NCBI RefSeq assembly: GCF_003259155.1
Contig: NZ_QGMQ01000006.1
Location: forward strand, 1-64,000
Direction: 5' to 3'
Source: Marinimicrobium alkaliphilum
GTDB taxonomy: Bacteria; Pseudomonadota; Gammaproteobacteria; Pseudomonadales; Cellvibrionaceae
DNA length: 64,000 nucleotides
Part shown: one piece after another, positions 63,403 through 64,000 of the stretch
Layout of the letters: each line of letters starts with the position of its first letter
Position numbering within the stretch: the stretch's first letter is position 1
Translations under genes and position numbers: made by a program
Notes under the pieces: model-generated
What the model saw: the letters and a program-made list of their open reading frames with translations, nothing else
The model's database searches: none
What the model was told of the DNA's origin: nothing

Positions 63403-63933
63403 ATGTCCGATAGCATCCACGATAAGCTTAAACGCGTGCGCAAACCGCGCGTACATATTACATACGATGTAGAGACCAACGGCGCAATCGCCGAAAAGGA
63501 GTTGCCTTTTGTGATGGGCGTCATGGGTGACTACTCTGGCGACAATACTGAGGGCAAGAAGTCTCTGAAGGAGCGTAAATTCTCCCAAATTGATCGGGAT
63601 AACTTCAATGACCTGATGGGTAAGATCAACCCAAAACTGAGCTTCAAGGCCGAAAACCGCCTGGAGGGCGATGGCAGCGAGATGAACGTCGACCTCGACT
63701 TCAACCGCATGGAAGACTTCGAACCGCACCGGGTGGTGCAGCAAGTGGAGCCATTGCGAAAGCTGATGGAAACCCGGAACAAGCTGCGCGATCTGCTCAC
63801 CAAGGCAGACCGTTCAGAAGACCTGGAAGCGCTGCTGGAGAACATACTCAGCGATACCGAGGCACTGTCGTCTCTCTCAGGGGAGCTGGGCGTAGGCGAA
63901 ACTGACAAAGAGGAGCAGAAAGATGGCGAGTAA
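63403..63933 (+). CDS. tssB: T6SS sheath small subunit TssB
   Basis: 176 residues of the contractile sheath subunit that pairs with TssC. It begins [21 protein letters not shown] and contains [30 protein letters not shown] and [13 protein letters not shown], all hallmark segments. AGAGGAA lies upstream of the ATG. Its last codons overlap the start of tssC by 11 bases. Confidence 0.97.
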   Translation: MSDSIHDKLKRVRKPRVHITYDVETNGAIAEKELPFVMGVMGDYSGDNTEGKKSLKERKFSQIDRDNFNDLMGKINPKLSFKAENRLEGDGSEMNVDLDFNRMEDFEPHRVVQQVEPLRKLMETRNKLRDLLTKADRSEDLEALLENILSDTEALSSLSGELGVGETDKEEQKDGE

Positions 63934-64000
63934 CGAAGAAGCCGTTGTAGAACAGCAGGAAGCAGACGTCCAGGAACTCAGCTTCCTTGAACAAGCCATT
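63923..64000 (+). CDS. tssC: T6SS sheath large subunit TssC, cut by the window end
   Basis: Only the first 26 codons are present ([18 protein letters not shown], then LSFLEQAI). The charged start followed by SFLEQAI, the AGAGGAGCAGAAAG leader and the overlap with tssB identify it as tssC. The remaining core genes (tssE, tssF, tssG, tssH) are expected to the right of the window. Confidence 0.9.
   Translation, partial: MASNEEAVVEQQEADVQELSFLEQAI

Noticed and set aside
1-64000. tRNA genes, transposases, integrases or prophage genes
   Set aside because: None were recognised on either strand by eye; the only mobile-type DNA is the REP-like and hairpin repeats.

Overview
The window is GC-rich chromosomal DNA from a marine-type gammaproteobacterium. 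The block tyrS / M23 peptidase / anmK / erpA / argC / hemJ and the block thiD-thiE-hemL are arranged as in Pseudomonas and its relatives. A lipoprotein with a long polyserine linker, a bactofilin next to a DUF6776-type protein, and the general style of the proteins point towards Cellvibrionales (Saccharophagus/Teredinibacter/Marinimicrobium-like). This placement is inference from gene order and protein style, not from a marker gene. No rRNA, tRNA, transposase, integrase or CRISPR array was found inside the window.

Layout. (1) 1-10.4 kb is a housekeeping block. Two tandem leftward promoters with GC-rich discriminators sit at the left edge and probably drive an rRNA or stable-RNA operon just outside the window. 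They are followed by tyrosyl-tRNA synthetase, an M23 endopeptidase, AnmK, ErpA, a bactofilin, a DUF6776-type protein, ArgC, HemJ, ThiD, ThiE (with an apparent AUC start codon) and HemL. (2) 10.4-19.3 kb is a guanidine-assimilation operon. A guanidine-I (ykkC) riboswitch is followed by an ABC uptake system (binding protein, permease, ATPase), the two DUF1989 carboxyguanidine deiminase subunits and a biotin-dependent guanidine/urea carboxylase. Allophanate hydrolase is absent. Every wide gap around or inside this operon contains either REP-like palindromes or one of three copies of a long structured hairpin element whose stems co-vary. (3) 19.4-21.0 kb holds a methyl-accepting chemotaxis protein. 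(4) 21.4-24.6 kb holds a type VI secretion (T6SS) spike/tube island: a DUF6484-type protein, VgrG and Hcp.

(5) 24.9-44.0 kb is a two-partner secretion locus: an FhaC/ShlB-type outer-membrane transporter and a giant exoprotein of about 5,078 residues. The exoprotein has an N-terminal TPS domain and more than forty Trp/GGxGxD modules, including a tandem 2.7-kb duplication. Beside it lies a polyserine-linker beta-propeller lipoprotein. (6) 44.1-64.0 kb is a T6SS core cluster read from a divergent promoter region near 62 kb. Leftward come TagH(FHA), TssJ, TssK, TssL, TssM, TagF, PppA, PpkA and a 66-residue protein. They are followed, unusually, by an ExbB-ExbD-ExbD-AgmX/TonB-like motor cassette and then by two unrecognised genes that look like an effector and a secreted immunity protein. 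Rightward come TssA, TssB and the first 26 codons of TssC, cut by the window end.

Most noteworthy are the co-varying hairpin elements in the guanidine operon, the proton-motor cassette embedded in the T6SS operon (one ExbD has lost the conserved membrane Asp), the unrecognised gene pair at the end of that operon, and the giant modular exoprotein.
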